64,000 nt of DNA from Tissierella pigra (GTDB taxonomy: Bacteria; Bacillota; Clostridia; Tissierellales; Tissierellaceae), in assembly GCF_009695605.1 (NCBI RefSeq), contig NZ_VUNQ01000004.1, positions 61,193 through 125,192 on the forward strand. The letters are read 5' to 3'. Positions 63,176 to 64,000 of the stretch are shown piece after piece. The notes beneath the pieces were generated by a model, which searched no databases, was not told the origin of the DNA, and saw only the letters and a list, made by a program, of their open reading frames with translations. The stretch's first letter is position 1. Each line of letters starts with the position of its first letter. The translations under genes were made by a program, and so were the position numbers.

Positions 63176-63343
63176 CTAAGAAATTTTTGCCTTTCCCTGT
63201 GGAGAAATTGTAACACTATCCTTCGACAAATTCTTCACAAGTTGCAAAGTATCATCATTGTTATTTTGTCTTGCAATACTTTGATTAACTCTATATACGT
63301 TTAGAAAACTATTCTGTCCAACGCTATTGAAACTCACATTCAT
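63176..63343 (-). CDS. Small protein of 55 residues
   Basis: Read on the minus strand, the ATG at 63343 is preceded by a strong ribosome site (GGGAGGGTGG). The product, with MNVSFNSVGQNSFLNVYRVN and ending in DSVTISPQGKAKIS, is polar. The end resembles short SVTISP/ISPEAR-type motifs seen in many clostridial proteins. It is followed after 8 bases by the coiled-coil gene. Function unknown. Confidence 0.68.
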   Translation of the reverse strand: MNVSFNSVGQNSFLNVYRVNQSIARQNNNDDTLQLVKNLSKDSVTISPQGKAKIS

Positions 63344-63893
63344 CTCTACCACCCTCCCTCATTTTAAATATCTTCCTTTATTATAATCTATCGGCTAAAG
63401 TTGATAAAATATTAACTTTCATAAAAATAAATTATGATTTATAAATAGATTTTATTAGATGAATTTATAGAAAGATGTATAAAATAACTGAGATAAATAT
63501 AATTATAGGAATGGCAAGTTTAATTTCAAATTTTCTAATTCTAGGATTCATATAATTATGTCTAATATAGTTCTATTAACTGATAAAGTGTTTAAAACTT
63601 TGGATTATGTACTTCATAGAAAAAGGCTAACTGCATTTGGGTTTAAATTTAAGGAAGTCCATAAAGAATTAAATTTAGATGATGCTGAAGATGGAAGGCT
63701 AGAAGATTGACACATTGATGAAAGTTTGAGAAGTGATTTACTTTATGTAATTTTAAGGTATGAATGGAATGTTAACTAAACTAATAACTAAACTTAGATT
63801 ATAATATTAATCTATCTGTCACAAAATGGTAATATTATTTGTTATAATTGTGTAAAGGTTATTTCAATTATTATAGATAGTGTTAACTAGAGT
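63344..63893. other. Gene-poor stretch with a possible decayed short frame
   Basis: No solid gene is present in these 550 bases. A 50-codon frame (63558-63710) encodes MSNIVLLTDKVFKTLDYVLH and ends at a TGA. The same frame stays open after it to 63779 (HIDESLRSDLLYVILRYEWN). It has no ribosome site. It may be a decayed gene or chance. Confidence 0.4.
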
Positions 63894-64000
63894 ATGAAAA
63901 CTAGATTAAAAGAATTTAGCCTAAATAAAATTAAATTTACTAAAAAATATAGAACTTTAAAGAAAAAAAGCATAAAAAACAAGAGATATTTTAAGGATTT
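63894..64000 (+). CDS. Start of an unknown gene cut by the window end
   Basis: The frame from the ATG at 63894 is open to the window edge and encodes a very basic beginning (MKTRLKEFSLNKIKFTKKYR then KKKSIKNKRYFKD). A basic lead like this often precedes a membrane helix. The ribosome site is weak, so confidence is low. Confidence 0.4.
   Translation, partial: MKTRLKEFSLNKIKFTKKYRTLKKKSIKNKRYFKD

Overview
The window is strongly AT-rich, densely coded DNA of an anaerobic low-GC Bacillota (Firmicutes). The gene set points to Clostridia in the broad sense, perhaps Tissierellia: a B12-dependent ribonucleotide reductase, a 4-hydroxybutyryl-CoA dehydratase fermentation operon, sigma-54 activators, a PucR regulator, a CIRCE heat-shock element, and Bacillota-type PgpA and DUF445 proteins. 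The species assignment is inference. No rRNA, tRNA, CRISPR array, prophage or intact insertion sequence was seen.

Region 1 (1-10.1 kb) holds the end of a FecE-type ABC ATPase, a rhodanese, an M29 aminopeptidase and then the most interesting locus. An AraC regulator and a seven-gene operon diverge from an intergenic region carrying two Fur-type 7-1-7 operators. The operon encodes a flavodoxin, a NifH-like reductase, a FecBCD/BtuFCD-type ABC importer (lipoprotein, permease, ATPase) and two NifD/NifK-like subunits. No nif maturation genes accompany it. It looks like an iron-repressed nitrogenase-like reductase tied to uptake of an iron-containing or tetrapyrrole-type ligand; the substrate is unknown. 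The last subunit gene appears to carry a 1-nt frameshift in a T-tract near its start.

Region 2 (10.3-25.3 kb) holds adenine deaminase, an internally duplicated membrane protein, a hemerythrin-like protein, a MacB/FtsX-type ABC protein, a 226-bp MITE-like inverted repeat, an OmpR-type two-component pair, a small alarmone synthetase, htpG behind a perfect CIRCE element, a DUF445 protein and nrdJ.

Region 3 (25.3-47.9 kb) holds a DUF1576 membrane protein, a PsiE-like protein, a frameshifted soluble sensor kinase with its NtrC-type partner, and a sigma-54 promoter in front of a cyclase-family hydrolase. These are followed by pgpA, a peptidase T-like enzyme, a dicarboxylate symporter, a CcdA/TlpA thiol pair, a five-gene NarL-type two-component plus ABC-2 exporter operon, arginase, RNase H1, dCMP deaminase, a CapA protein, a patatin, a peroxiredoxin behind a Fur/PerR-type box and a CoA pyrophosphatase.

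Region 4 (47.9-64 kb) holds a MATE transporter, a CAP-domain secreted protein, guanine deaminase with a PucR regulator, and a nucleoid-associated protein. Next comes a sigma-54 activator followed by two inverted repeats, a -24/-12 promoter and the operon sucD-4hbD-abfT-abfD-NifU-like-small Cys protein. This operon should convert succinyl-CoA or 4-hydroxybutyrate to crotonyl-CoA. The right end carries a truncated copy of the cyclase gene, two small coiled-coil-type genes and a nearly gene-free stretch.
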